A stretch of DNA of 24,477 bases from PALSA-1004 sp947474275 (GTDB lineage: Bacteria; Pseudomonadota; Gammaproteobacteria; Burkholderiales; SG8-41): the NCBI GenBank assembly GCA_947474275.1, contig CANJHY010000065.1:1-24477 (forward strand), written 5' to 3'. Below the pieces are notes generated by a model. That model did not search any database. It was not told where the DNA came from and saw only the letters and a list, made by a program, of their open reading frames with translations. Positions within the stretch are counted from its first letter, which is position 1; every line of letters starts with the position of its first letter. Position numbers and translations under genes: made by a program. Below, piece by piece: positions 7,394 to 15,185 of the stretch.

Positions 7394-9127
7394 TCACGTC
7401 GCCCACTCGAGCGTGCCGGCGCGGGCGCCGTCCGTGCGTATTTCCAGCCGCCGCTGATGGAACTGCCGCAGGTTCGCGCGGTGCCCGATGCTGACTACGG
7501 TGGTGCGCGGCAGCCGTTCTTTCAGCAGGTGATAGAGCGCCGCTTCCGTCGTTTCGTCGAGCGCCGAAGTCGCCTCGTCCATGAACAGCCAGCCGGGTTT
7601 GTGCAGCAGGGCGCGCGCGAACGCAATGCGTTGCTGCTCGCCGCCCGAGAGCAATTGCGCCCAGTGCTGTTCTTCGTCAAGGCGGCCGGTGAAGTGTTCC
7701 AGCCTGCAGTCGGTGAGCGCCGCGCGTAATGTGTCGTCGCTGTAAGCGCCGCTGGCGGCGGGATAGCATAGTTGCTCGCGCAGCGTGCCTATTGTCAGGT
7801 AGGGTTTCTGCGGCAGGAACAATATGCGGCCGTCGTGCGGCCGCGCCACGGTGCCGCCGCCAAACGGCCAGATGCCGGCGAGCGCGCGGAACAAAGTGCT
7901 TTTGCCCGACCCGGACGGGCCGGTGACGAGCACGCTCTCGCCGGGCTTGAATTCAACGCTGAACGGCGCGAGCAGCGGTTGTCCGCCCGGCAGATCGATT
8001 TTGACGTCGCGCGCCGTATAAGTTTCACCGTCATTGGTGGCGGTTGTCACGCCGGCGCTGGTTTGCGCTTCATGCTGGGCGCGGTGAGTCGCGTTGCGGA
8101 ACGTCGTCAGGCGCTCGACGGTCGCTCGCCATTCCGCTAACTGCGTGTAGGCGTTGACGAACCAAGACAGCGCGTCCTGCACCTGGTTGAATGCGGACGC
8201 CGTCTGCATCAGGCCGCCCAGTTGTATGCTGCCCGCGAAATAGCGCGGGGCGGCGACCACGAACGGAAAGATGATCGCTATCTGGTTGTAGCCGGAGCGG
8301 AACCACGTCAGCAACTTCTGGCGTTTCATGATGGCCCACCAGTTCGCCACGACGTCGGCAAAGCGATGATTGAGGCCGCGTATCTCGCCGGGTTCGCCGG
8401 CGTAGAGCGCGATCGATTCCGCGTTCTCGCGGAACCTGATCAGTGAAAAGCGGAAGTTGGCCTCGAACTTCTGTTGGTTGAAGTTCAGGCCGATCAGCGG
8501 CCAGCCGATCACATGTATCAATACGGTGCCGACGATGGCGTACACCAGCGCGACCCACACCATGTAACCGGGAATGCTGATTTCGCTGCCGTTGAGCGGA
8601 AAGGTCAGCGTGCCCGACAGCCCCCACAGGATGGTGACGAATGAAATCAGCGTGACCACCGACGACATCAGCCCGAGCGTCAGGTTCAGTGTCTTGTCGC
8701 AGAATGCCGCCAGGTCGTCGGCTATCCGCTGGTCGGGGTTGTCGGTGCCGCGGTCGGTGAGTTGCAGCCGGTAGTAGGTGCGCTCGCCAATCCAGTCGGC
8801 GAGGTAGCGGCCGGTCAGCCAGCGGCGCCAGCGGATCTGCAGCATCTGGTTCAAATACAGTTGGTAGACGGCAACGATGATGTACGCAGTGGCAATCACG
8901 CCGAACTTTGCAATCTGGTGAAAAAAGCCGTCCTTGTCCATGTTTTGCAGCGTGTTGTAGAAATCGTTGTTCCACTGGTTGAGCAGGACGCTGATATAGA
9001 CCAGCCCGAGATTGAGCGCGACGATGACCGCCAGCAGGCCGCGCGCGGCCCAGCGCTCCTCGGAGAACCAGTAGGGTTTGGTCAGCGCCCACAAATCGGG
9101 CAGGAAACTATTGTTCGATTTTCGCAT
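7394..9127 (-). CDS. YddA/SbmA-type ABC transporter, fused permease and ATPase
   Basis: This 577-residue protein has an SbmA/BacA-like membrane domain (about residues 1-340; motif LNQWNNDFYNTLQ near 48) followed by an ABC ATPase. Walker A GPSGSGKST lies near residue 402, the signature LSGGEQQR near 494, and Walker B WLFMDEATSALDE near 514, so it should hydrolyse ATP. This combination defines the YddA family (ABC_membrane_2 plus ABC_tran), half-transporters thought to act as homodimers; substrates are largely unknown, with peptides or vitamin-like compounds suggested for relatives. The gene converges on the c-di-GMP gene (31-base gap) and diverges from the CBS-domain gene, so it is probably transcribed alone from the 9128-9254 interval. 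Confidence 0.9.
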   Translation of the reverse strand: MRKSNNSFLPDLWALTKPYWFSEERWAARGLLAVIVALNLGLVYISVLLNQWNNDFYNTLQNMDKDGFFHQIAKFGVIATAYIIVAVYQLYLNQMLQIRWRRWLTGRYLADWIGERTYYRLQLTDRGTDNPDQRIADDLAAFCDKTLNLTLGLMSSVVTLISFVTILWGLSGTLTFPLNGSEISIPGYMVWVALVYAIVGTVLIHVIGWPLIGLNFNQQKFEANFRFSLIRFRENAESIALYAGEPGEIRGLNHRFADVVANWWAIMKRQKLLTWFRSGYNQIAIIFPFVVAAPRYFAGSIQLGGLMQTASAFNQVQDALSWFVNAYTQLAEWRATVERLTTFRNATHRAQHEAQTSAGVTTATNDGETYTARDVKIDLPGGQPLLAPFSVEFKPGESVLVTGPSGSGKSTLFRALAGIWPFGGGTVARPHDGRILFLPQKPYLTIGTLREQLCYPAASGAYSDDTLRAALTDCRLEHFTGRLDEEQHWAQLLSGGEQQRIAFARALLHKPGWLFMDEATSALDETTEAALYHLLKERLPRTTVVSIGHRANLRQFHQRRLEIRTDGARAGTLEWAT

Positions 9128-9198
9128 GTTAAGAGTCCGGACTCAGGGGAAGCGCGGCAGGTGCCGGCGACCGACAAACTATAAACCGCCACAGGCGT

Positions 9199-9226
9199 TT
9201 GCGCCCGCGCATTATTGGATTACACT
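9199..9226 (+). promoter_or_regulatory. Candidate sigma70-like promoter for the CBS-domain gene
   Basis: A TTGCGC hexamer (9199-9204) is separated by 16 bases from TACACT (9221-9226), placing a start about 20 bases before the GGAGG of the CBS gene. The match is moderate: three of six at -35 and four of six at -10. Confidence 0.35.
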
Positions 9227-9254
9227 GGAAACCAAACCGCCAACGGAGGATGCG

Positions 9255-9683
9255 ATGAAAACGGTCAAGCAGTTGCTGCAGGGCAAGACCAAGGCGCTGT
9301 GCACCATCAGCCCCGACACGCGCGTTTTCGAGGCGCTCAAGCAGATGGCGGAAAAAGACATCGGCGCGCTGCTCGTGGTCGAGAACGGCAGGCTCGCGGG
9401 CATCCTGTCCGAGCGTGATTACGCGCGCAAGGTGATCCTGCAGGGCAAGTCGTCGCACGACACCCCGGTCAAGGAAATCATGACTGAACGCGTAGTCTGC
9501 GTGCAGCCAAAGAACACGGTGAAAGAATGCATGGCGCTGATGACCGACAAGCGCATACGCCATCTGCCGGTGCTCGAGAACGACCAGCTGATCGGCGTGC
9601 TGTCGATCGGCGACCTCGTGAAGGAAACGATTTCCGAGCAGCAGGTCATGATCCAGCAGCTCGAGACTTATATTCACAGTTAG
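9255..9683 (+). CDS. Two-CBS-domain protein
   Basis: The protein (142 residues) is essentially a tandem pair of CBS domains: about residues 10-65 (ending ILSERDYARKV) and 74-130 (IMTERVVCVQP to GVLSIGDLVK), followed by a short helical tail. Such stand-alone Bateman modules bind adenine nucleotides or related ligands and act as cytoplasmic sensors or regulators; the partner here is unknown. I chose the ATG at 9255 because GGAGG lies five bases upstream (9246-9250); a longer in-frame start at 9078 would run through the neighbouring gene and the intergenic region. It is a single-gene unit, divergent from the ABC exporter, with the MITE-like repeat directly downstream. Length is normal for the group. 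Confidence 0.88.
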   Translation: MKTVKQLLQGKTKALCTISPDTRVFEALKQMAEKDIGALLVVENGRLAGILSERDYARKVILQGKSSHDTPVKEIMTERVVCVQPKNTVKECMALMTDKRIRHLPVLENDQLIGVLSIGDLVKETISEQQVMIQQLETYIHS

Positions 9684-9688
9684 TAAGA

Positions 9689-9865
9689 CATTGAACCGCG
9701 AAGGACGCGGAGGACGCGAAGGACGCAAAGGAGGGCAAAAAAACGACAGGCGATCCTGCGCCAGGAAATCGCGTCCTACGGTTTACGGTTCACAGTTTGT
9801 GTTTTCTTGTTTCCTTCGCGTATCCCTCAAGGGGGTATTGAAATGAATCCTTGGCGGCTCAAGAG
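9689..9865. repeat. MITE-like element with inverted ends, including repeat copy B
   Basis: The left end (TTGAACCGCGAAGGA) is an imperfect inverted match to the right end (TCCTTGGCGGCTCAA). Next to the left end are four tandem 9-mers (9698-9733) of the form GCGAAGGAC, the third being identical to the first. The right 52 bp (9813-9864) repeat 194-245 with three mismatches. The element is about 177 bp, has no coding capacity that I can see, and ends 17 bases before the next gene's ATG. The whole 9684-9881 intergenic region is accounted for by it. A miniature mobile element or a REP-like unit are both possible. Confidence 0.6.
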
Positions 9866-9881
9866 TTTTTAAAGGTTATCC

Positions 9882-10625
9882 ATGCAATTTGGCGCAATCA
9901 TCATCGGCGATGAAATCATGTCCGGCAAACGCCAGGACAAGCATATGGCGCAGGTCATCTCCACGCTCGGCGAGCGCGGCCTGGAACTCGCCTGGTGCCA
10001 GTATCTGGCCGACGAACCCCCGCTGATCACCGCGACGCTCAAGCGTACGTTCGCCACCGACGATGTCGTCTTCAGTTTCGGCGGCATCGGCGCCACTCCC
10101 GATGACCACACGCGGCAATGCGCGGCCGATGCAGCCGGCGTCGAACTCCACCTGCATCCCGACGCCGAAGCCGAGATCCGCGCGCGCTTCGTTACCGACA
10201 TCACGCCGCAGCGCTTGAAGATGGGCGAATTCCCGCGCGGCAGCCGCATCGTTCCCAATCCGTACAACCGGATCCCGGGATTCAGCATGCGGCACCATCA
10301 TTTCGTGCCGGGTTTTCCGCAGATGGCGTGGCCGATGATGGCGTGGGTGCTCGACAACTGGTATGCGGACCAGCACGCCGCCGGCAGCGTCGCCGAAAGC
10401 GCGATCGTCGTGCGCGGGGCGGGGGAGAGCCAGCTGATCGACTTGATGAACGCAACGCTCGCGCGGTTTCCGGGTCTGAAAGTATTCAGCCTGCCGCACA
10501 TGAGCGAAACCGACCGCTATATCGAGCTCGGCGTGCGTGGCGAAGCGCAGAGCATACCGGCGGCGATCGCAGAACTCAAAAGCGGGGTCGTCAGCCTCGG
10601 TTTCGGGTGGGCAGAAACGCCTTAA
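9882..10625 (+). CDS. MoaB/MogA-type molybdopterin-binding domain protein (CinA N-terminal-like)
   Basis: The product (247 residues) opens with GAIIIGDEIMSGKRQDKH, the GDE(I/L)xxG motif of the MoCF/molybdopterin-binding fold, and contains FSFGGIGATPDD near residues 66-77, the conserved GG(x)GxTxDD loop. About 160 residues make up this domain; the remaining C-terminal part resembles the extra region of competence/damage-inducible protein A-like proteins but lacks the CinA nicotinamide-mononucleotide deamidase domain. It may act in molybdenum-cofactor handling or nucleotide metabolism; the true substrate is unknown for such stand-alone proteins. The start at 9882 follows a weak AAAGG (9871-9875). 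Its stop codon lies within a strong hairpin at 10618-10653. No other molybdenum-cofactor genes are nearby. Confidence 0.82.
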   Translation: MQFGAIIIGDEIMSGKRQDKHMAQVISTLGERGLELAWCQYLADEPPLITATLKRTFATDDVVFSFGGIGATPDDHTRQCAADAAGVELHLHPDAEAEIRARFVTDITPQRLKMGEFPRGSRIVPNPYNRIPGFSMRHHHFVPGFPQMAWPMMAWVLDNWYADQHAAGSVAESAIVVRGAGESQLIDLMNATLARFPGLKVFSLPHMSETDRYIELGVRGEAQSIPAAIAELKSGVVSLGFGWAETP

Positions 10626-10653
10626 CCCTATCAAGCTCGATAGGGTTAAGGCG
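10618..10653. terminator. Strong 15-bp-arm hairpin at the end of the molybdopterin-binding gene
   Basis: Arms 10618-10632 and 10639-10653 are perfectly complementary, with a six-base loop. The TAA stop (10623-10625) sits in the left arm. No U-tract follows (TGAAAAT instead), so it may be an intrinsic terminator of weak type, an mRNA 3' stabiliser, or part of a repeat cluster. Confidence 0.5.
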
Positions 10654-10672
10654 TGAAAATCCCATTTTACGA

Positions 10673-10703
10673 ACAAGGGGCACGCCCCTTGTCCCCCAAG
10701 GGG
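10673..10703. repeat. Second hairpin and CCCC-AA-GGGG palindrome
   Basis: Bases 10673-10680 (ACAAGGGG) pair with 10685-10692 (CCCCTTGT) around a four-base loop, followed at once by a CCCCAAGGGG palindrome (10694-10703). The latter resembles the CCCC-TCAA-GGGG core of the 52-bp repeat, which suggests a family of REP-like palindromes in this genome. No gene is visible in 10654-10740. Confidence 0.5.
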
Positions 10704-10746
10704 ACTTCCTGCCGGGCGTAAATCCCCGAATAGGTTTCCGTGAACG

Positions 10747-10777
10747 AAAAAAACCCGGGCATCGCCCGGGTTTTTTA
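10747..10777. terminator. Bidirectional rho-independent terminator of the phasin gene
   Basis: A CCCGGGC-ATC-GCCCGGG hairpin is flanked by seven A residues on the left and six T residues on the right, giving a U-tract in either direction. It lies 20 bases beyond the phasin stop codon (minus strand) and also stops read-through from the plus-strand gene at 9882-10625. Confidence 0.88.
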
Positions 10778-10796
10778 TTTGCTGCTGGAGCCGGAA

Positions 10797-11336
10797 TTAA
10801 GCGGCTTTTTTCTTCGTCGCGTGCACAGCCTGGGTCGTCGCGGCTTCGACATTCGCCTGCGTCATGTCGGCGAACTGCTTGGCCGATTTGGACATGTTGT
10901 CGTAGGCCGAATTGACCGCCGTGATCGCCGATTTGACGGCGGCAACGGCGACTTCGGAACCGGCCGGGGCCGATTTCACGACTTTGTCGAGGCTCGTCAC
11001 CATTTTCTTGTTGAACTCGGCGACTTGCTCTTCGACCAGTTTGTTAATTTCCGACTGGGTCGCGGCGGCGACGTCGTAAATGCTCTTGACGTAGCTGGTG
11101 GCTTTTTCCAGGGTCGGCTGGGCCACCGTGTTCTTCAGGTGCGCGAATTCCTGCACGTCCTTCATTTCGGTCACTACCTTGGCTTGCTGCACGCCGTCGG
11201 CAAACGCGCTTTTCGCGGTTTTCAGTTGCAGTTCGAGCATGCGCTCGGCGCCTTCCAGAGCGATACCGGCAAAGCGGACCGCGGCTTCCAGGTTGGCTTT
11301 ATTGAGTGCCATAATCTGTTCGGGAGTTTGGAACAT
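10797..11336 (-). CDS. phaP: Phasin family protein (PHA granule-associated)
   Basis: The protein (179 residues) begins MFQTPEQIMALNKANLEAAV and is almost wholly amphipathic helix, with no membrane span and a lysine/alanine-rich tail (ATKKKAA). This is the typical betaproteobacterial phasin (Phasin_2, PF09361). Phasins coat polyhydroxyalkanoate granules and control their number and size, so the organism probably stores PHA, although no PHA synthase is in the window. I chose the ATG at 11336 rather than the longer frame because GGAG lies at the right distance upstream and the family starts with this MFxTPEQ segment. It has its own consensus-like promoter and a strong terminator, so it is monocistronic and likely highly expressed. 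Assigning phaP is by family; paralogues are common. Confidence 0.92.
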   Translation of the reverse strand: MFQTPEQIMALNKANLEAAVRFAGIALEGAERMLELQLKTAKSAFADGVQQAKVVTEMKDVQEFAHLKNTVAQPTLEKATSYVKSIYDVAAATQSEINKLVEEQVAEFNKKMVTSLDKVVKSAPAGSEVAVAAVKSAITAVNSAYDNMSKSAKQFADMTQANVEAATTQAVHATKKKAA

Positions 11337-11439
11337 TTGAATCTCCTTATAAAAAAAGACATTAAAATCATCTGTTTGCTTCGCGGAACCACTGCGCTGC
11401 GAATTTGAAATCGCGGAATTGCCGCATCGCACAAAGCAA

Positions 11440-11467
11440 ATTATATGGGTTGGGAGCCGCAAGTCAA
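11440..11467 (-). promoter_or_regulatory. Sigma70 promoter of the phasin gene
   Basis: On the minus strand, TTGACT (11462-11467) and a perfect TATAAT (11440-11445) are 16 bases apart. The predicted start is about 11433, giving a leader of roughly 97 bases. Just upstream of the -35 is TGC-ACC-GCA (11479-11487), which resembles the TGC-N3/4-GCA sites reported for the PHA regulator PhaR; that link is only a suggestion. Confidence 0.75.
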
Positions 11468-11514
11468 GACTTTTTTATTGCACCGCACCAAATTCCTGCC
11501 AAGCGACTGAAGTT

Positions 11515-11543
11515 TTGACTTGTTGCGCCCATACGGATAAGAT
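11515..11543 (+). promoter_or_regulatory. Candidate sigma70 promoter of the mla operon
   Basis: TTGACT (11515-11520), a 17-base spacer and TAAGAT (11538-11543) lie about 70 bases before the mlaE start. It points away from the phasin promoter, and the two -35 boxes are 47 bases apart. This interval (11337-11615) holds no gene. Confidence 0.6.
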
Positions 11544-11615
11544 AAAAACGTTTCTTAATCAGGTAGCTACAGCGGGTAAACCCGTCCTGTTCCCGAAGAA
11601 AATAAGCACTCACTT

Positions 11616-12758
11616 ATGCCGAATTCCGCGTCCGAGGCTGGCCTGGAGCCTGAAATCAGGTTAGTTACGGCAGCCGGCCGCGCGCGCTGCCTGGTGTTGA
11701 GCGGGGCGTGGAATTTACGCGGGCTGGAACTGCGCCTGGCCGAGCTCGTGCCACGGTTGGGCGAATACGCGACGGACCGGAATTCGCAGTGGGATCTGCG
11801 CGAGGTCGCGGTGATAGACCATGCGGGAGCGATGCTGTTGTGGCGCGCCTGGGGCCGGCAGCGCGCCGCCCACCTCACGCTTAAACCCGAGCACGAGGCG
11901 ATTTTCAGGCATCTCGAGATACCGGCCGATCCGGCGGTTGCGGCAGCGCCCCGCGACCCGTTGTGGATCATTGTGGCAATCGGCAGCAAGGTGCTGCGGG
12001 TGGTCGACCACTTCACGACCATGGTCATGGTATTGGGCCAGGTCGTGCTGGATGCCGGCAATATGGTGCGGCGGCCGGCCCTCATTCCGTGGCGCGAGAT
12101 CTCGTCCAACATCTACCGCACCGGTACCCAGGCGCTCGGCATTACGGCATTGGTCGGTTTCCTGGTCGGCGTCGTGCTTTCTTATCTGTCGGCGCAGCAG
12201 CTGAAGCTGTTCGGCGCCGACGCATTCATCATCAACATTCTCGGCATCAGTGTCGTGCGCGAACTCGGTCCGGTGCTGGCGGCTATCCTGATTGCCGGGC
12301 GCTCAGGGTCGGCGATTACCGCCCAACTGGGCGTCATGCGCGTCACGCAGGAACTCGATGCGATGGCGGTCATGGGGATTCCGCAGACGCTGCGCCTGAT
12401 ATTGCCGAAAATGCTGGCACTGGCCATCTCCATGCCGTTGATCGTGTTGTGGACAAATTCCATCGCCATGATCGGCGGCATGGTGTCGGCGCAGGCCGAG
12501 CTCGGCATCGGCTATGCCTACTTTCTGTCGAGCCTGCCCGATGCGGTGCCGATCGCCAACCTGTGGCTGGGCCTCGGCAAGGGCGCGGTGTTCGGCCTCC
12601 TGATCGCGCTCGTCGCCTGCCATTTTGGCCTGCGTATCGAGCCCAATACCGAAAGCCTCGGCATCGGCACCACCAATTCGGTAGTGACGTCGATCACCGT
12701 CGTCATCATCGTCGATGCGATCTTCGCCATCATGTTCAAAGACATCGGCATCAGCTGA
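11616..12758 (+). CDS. mlaE: MlaE-family lipid ABC transporter permease with N-terminal STAS-like domain
   Basis: The protein (380 residues) has a STAS-like segment (about 10-105) followed by an MlaE/YrbE permease (PF02405) of about 260 residues with five or so membrane helices. Recognisable are the family's ARSGSAITAQLGVMRV-like cytoplasmic loop (here GRSGSAITAQLG) and the QELDAMAVMG coupling segment. In the Mla system the permease moves phospholipids across the inner membrane to maintain outer-membrane asymmetry. Fusion of an MlaB-like STAS domain to the permease replaces a separate mlaB gene. In the STAS loop the usual D(S/T)AG is D-H-AG, so a phosphorylatable residue is absent. The ATG at 11616 has only a weak A/G-rich ribosome site. 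The stop overlaps the ATPase start by one base (TGATG). Confidence 0.9.
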   Translation: MPNSASEAGLEPEIRLVTAAGRARCLVLSGAWNLRGLELRLAELVPRLGEYATDRNSQWDLREVAVIDHAGAMLLWRAWGRQRAAHLTLKPEHEAIFRHLEIPADPAVAAAPRDPLWIIVAIGSKVLRVVDHFTTMVMVLGQVVLDAGNMVRRPALIPWREISSNIYRTGTQALGITALVGFLVGVVLSYLSAQQLKLFGADAFIINILGISVVRELGPVLAAILIAGRSGSAITAQLGVMRVTQELDAMAVMGIPQTLRLILPKMLALAISMPLIVLWTNSIAMIGGMVSAQAELGIGYAYFLSSLPDAVPIANLWLGLGKGAVFGLLIALVACHFGLRIEPNTESLGIGTTNSVVTSITVVIIVDAIFAIMFKDIGIS

Positions 12759-13552
12759 TGGAAGATTGCATCATCGAGGTGAAGGGCCTGTGGACGCAGT
12801 TCGGCGACAACGTCGTGCATCGCAATATCGATTTGTGCGTGCGGCGCGGCGAAATCATGTCGCTGGTGGGCGGTTCTGGCAGCGGCAAGACCACGATGCT
12901 GCGCCAGATGCTGGGCCTGGAGCGGCCGTCGCGCGGCGAGGTGCGCGTGTTCGGCGTCTCATTGCACGGCAGCAATGCCAGCCAGTTGCGCAAGCTGCGC
13001 GACCGCTGGGGCATGTTGTTCCAGGAGGGCGCCCTCTTCAGCGCGCTGACAGTGTATGACAACGTCGCGTTGCCGCTGCGCGAACTGCGCGCGCTCGACG
13101 AGGGGTTGATCCACGATCTCGTCGTGATGAAACTCGACATGGTGGGCATAGAGCCGCGTCACGCGTCCAAGATGCCGGCCGAGCTGTCGGGCGGCATGAT
13201 CAAGCGCATCGCGCTGGCGCGCGCACTCGCGCTAGAGCCGGAACTGCTGTTTCTCGACGAGCCGACGGCCGGCCTCGATCCCGACCGCAGCGAGAGTTTC
13301 GTGACGCTGATCAAGGAATTGCATCGCGAGCTGAAGCTGACGGTGGTAATGGTGACGCACGACCTCGACACGCTGGTGGCGCTCTCTGACCGGGTCGCGG
13401 TATTGTGCGATCAGCGCCTGGAAATCGTCGGCACGCTGGATGAAGTGGTGGCCAACCCGCATCCTTTTATCTGCAATTTTTTCATGGGCGAGCGCGGGCG
13501 GCGCGCGCTCGAAGCAGTGCGGGCGGTCAATGCCATCGTGTCGATGACCTGA
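12758..13552 (+). CDS. mlaF: MlaF-type ABC transporter ATPase
   Basis: The product (264 residues) is a complete ABC ATPase: Walker A GGSGSGKTT (38-46), signature LSGGMIKR (143-150), Walker B LLFLDEPTAGLDP (163-175) and an H-loop in VMVTHDLDTL. LSGGM(I/R)KR is characteristic of MlaF/Mkl ATPases. It energises the MlaE permease for phospholipid transport. The ATG at 12758 shares its A with the TGA of mlaE, so translation is probably coupled; the longer frame opening at 11963 is a shadow of mlaE. The C-terminal tail (GERGRRALEAV) resembles the extension through which MlaF dimers contact each other. It is the second gene of the operon, 60 bases ahead of mlaD. Confidence 0.92.
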   Translation: MEDCIIEVKGLWTQFGDNVVHRNIDLCVRRGEIMSLVGGSGSGKTTMLRQMLGLERPSRGEVRVFGVSLHGSNASQLRKLRDRWGMLFQEGALFSALTVYDNVALPLRELRALDEGLIHDLVVMKLDMVGIEPRHASKMPAELSGGMIKRIALARALALEPELLFLDEPTAGLDPDRSESFVTLIKELHRELKLTVVMVTHDLDTLVALSDRVAVLCDQRLEIVGTLDEVVANPHPFICNFFMGERGRRALEAVRAVNAIVSMT

Positions 13553-13612
13553 CGGTTGCTTCAAGCCTGGCGCACCAGCGCCCGGCGGCAGTTTTAAAGG
13601 GAGTAAGCAAGC

Positions 13613-14536
13613 ATGGAAAACAGGGCTTATGCACTGGCGGCGGGATTGTTCACCATCCTGCTCGGCATTGGCGTGGTCGTGGCCGCGCTGTGGTTCAGCG
13701 GCGATACGGTGGAAAACAACGAATACCTGCTGGTTTCGCACCACCCGGTGTCGGGACTCAACGCGCAGGCGCCGGTGCGCTACCGCGGCGTGACGGTCGG
13801 CAAGGTGGTGGACATCAAGTTCGACAAGGACGACGCGCGCGCCATTCTGATCCGGGTCCTGGTGCAGACCGGCACGCCGTTGAGCCAGGGCACTTACGCG
13901 CAGTTGGGCTCGCAGGGCGTGACCGGTCTTGCTTACGTGATTCTGGACGACGACGGCAAAAAGCCGGCGCCGCTCAAAGCCGAAGGCGATCAACTCGCGC
14001 GCATCGAGGTCAGGCAGTCGTTCATGGACAACGTGAGCGAAGCGGGCCAGGAGATGATCGTAAGTTTCAACAAGGCCGCCAAGCGCGTTGAAGAGCTGTT
14101 GAGCGACGACAACCAGAAACAACTGGTAAGCACATTGCGCAATCTCGACCAGGCGACCGGCAAATTCGCCACCATTGCAGCTGCCATGGAGCCGACCGTT
14201 AAGGCGTTGCCGGCGCTGGTGAATGACACCGGGGTGGTGCTGAAGAGGGCCGACACGCTGCTCGCCAATATGAACCAGCGCGTCGAAGCGTTCGAGCGCG
14301 CCGCGCAAGGCGCCGAACGCTTGACCAACAGCGGCGCCGCGCTGTCCGATATCATGCTCAATGAGTCGGTGCCGCGGCTCAACGTGCTGCTGGACGACGT
14401 GCAGCGCTCGTCGCGCGGGCTCGAGCGCTTGCTTAATGAAATTAACGAACAACCAGCCAGCTTTATTTTCGGCCGTAACCCGCTGCCGCCGGGCCCCGGC
14501 GAAGCGGGCTTCGCGGCGCCGCGGGGGAGTAAATGA
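13613..14536 (+). CDS. mlaD: MlaD-family MCE-domain substrate-binding protein
   Basis: The protein (307 residues) has one N-terminal membrane helix (about 8-29) and one MCE domain (about 38-118, with GLNAQAPVRYRGVTVGKV). After it comes a long helical region (about 135-285) with coiled-coil character and a proline/glycine tail. MCE proteins form hexameric rings in the periplasm that carry lipids between membranes. The extended helical part, longer than in E. coli MlaD (183 residues), is closer to PqiB/LetB- or Mce-like needles and may span part of the periplasm. AAGGGAG lies ahead of the ATG at 13613. It overlaps the following lipoprotein gene by 4 bp. The symbol reflects family, not strict orthology. 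Confidence 0.88.
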   Translation: MENRAYALAAGLFTILLGIGVVVAALWFSGDTVENNEYLLVSHHPVSGLNAQAPVRYRGVTVGKVVDIKFDKDDARAILIRVLVQTGTPLSQGTYAQLGSQGVTGLAYVILDDDGKKPAPLKAEGDQLARIEVRQSFMDNVSEAGQEMIVSFNKAAKRVEELLSDDNQKQLVSTLRNLDQATGKFATIAAAMEPTVKALPALVNDTGVVLKRADTLLANMNQRVEAFERAAQGAERLTNSGAALSDIMLNESVPRLNVLLDDVQRSSRGLERLLNEINEQPASFIFGRNPLPPGPGEAGFAAPRGSK

Positions 14537-15147
14537 AAAATATCATCGGAATGCTGATGGCTTTGACGCTGGCCGCGTGCTCGGTGGGGCCGGAGAAGAA
14601 GGACGCGGCCGCGACCTATGATCTGGGTGCGTCGCCGGCTGCGGCGGCCAATCAGCCGCGCATCAAGGCAAGCGTGCTGGTGCATGCGGTCGCCGCGCCG
14701 AGCTGGCTCGAATCCAATTTCATCGTGTATCGGCTGAACTACCACGACGGCGCGCGGCAGCTGACTTATGCGAACAGCCGCTGGGCGGCGGCGCCGCCGG
14801 CATTGCTGACGCAACGGCTGCGCGCGCAACTGGCGGCTGCCAGCGACAGCGGCATCCTTGGTATCGCCGACAGTGCGACCGCGGATTACGCATTGCGCAT
14901 TGAGCTTGAGGAATTCAGCCAGGTCTTCGATACCACCGCGGCCAGCCGCGCGATGGTCGTCGCACGCGCGAGCCTGGTCAACGTGGCCAAGCGGACGCTG
15001 CAGGCGCAGAAGACTTTTACGGTCGAGAAGCCGGCGTCCAGCGCCAACGCCGAGGGCGGCGTGCGCGCGCTGGCGGGGGCAAGCGGCGAACTCATCGATG
15101 CGATCGTGGCGTGGAGCGCGGCGAACGCAGTTGCGGTGAAAAAGTAG
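14533..15147 (+). CDS. PqiC/YmbA-like ABC-type transport auxiliary lipoprotein
   Basis: The product (204 residues) starts with a lipoprotein signal peptide ending in the lipobox LAAC (cysteine at 16). The mature part fits the DUF330/ABC-type transport auxiliary family: residues about 28-45 (ATYDLGAS), a conserved central YRLNYHDGARQLTYANSRW and a C-terminal helix. PqiC in E. coli is an outer-membrane lipoprotein that docks the MCE tunnel PqiB, so this protein is probably the outer-membrane partner of the MlaD-like protein encoded just upstream. The operon has no mlaC or mlaA, so it mixes Mla-type inner-membrane parts with a Pqi-type lipoprotein. The ATG at 14533 forms ATGA with the mlaD stop. 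Confidence 0.85.
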   Translation: MKNIIGMLMALTLAACSVGPEKKDAAATYDLGASPAAAANQPRIKASVLVHAVAAPSWLESNFIVYRLNYHDGARQLTYANSRWAAAPPALLTQRLRAQLAAASDSGILGIADSATADYALRIELEEFSQVFDTTAASRAMVVARASLVNVAKRTLQAQKTFTVEKPASSANAEGGVRALAGASGELIDAIVAWSAANAVAVKK

Positions 15148-15185
15148 CGCGCAGCAGGATTAACGGGAAATCACGGAGCAAGGCG

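Noticed and set aside
11963..13552. 529-residue plus-strand frame continuing into mlaF
   Set aside because: Only the last 264 codons are real; the upstream part overlaps mlaE in another frame and has shadow composition.
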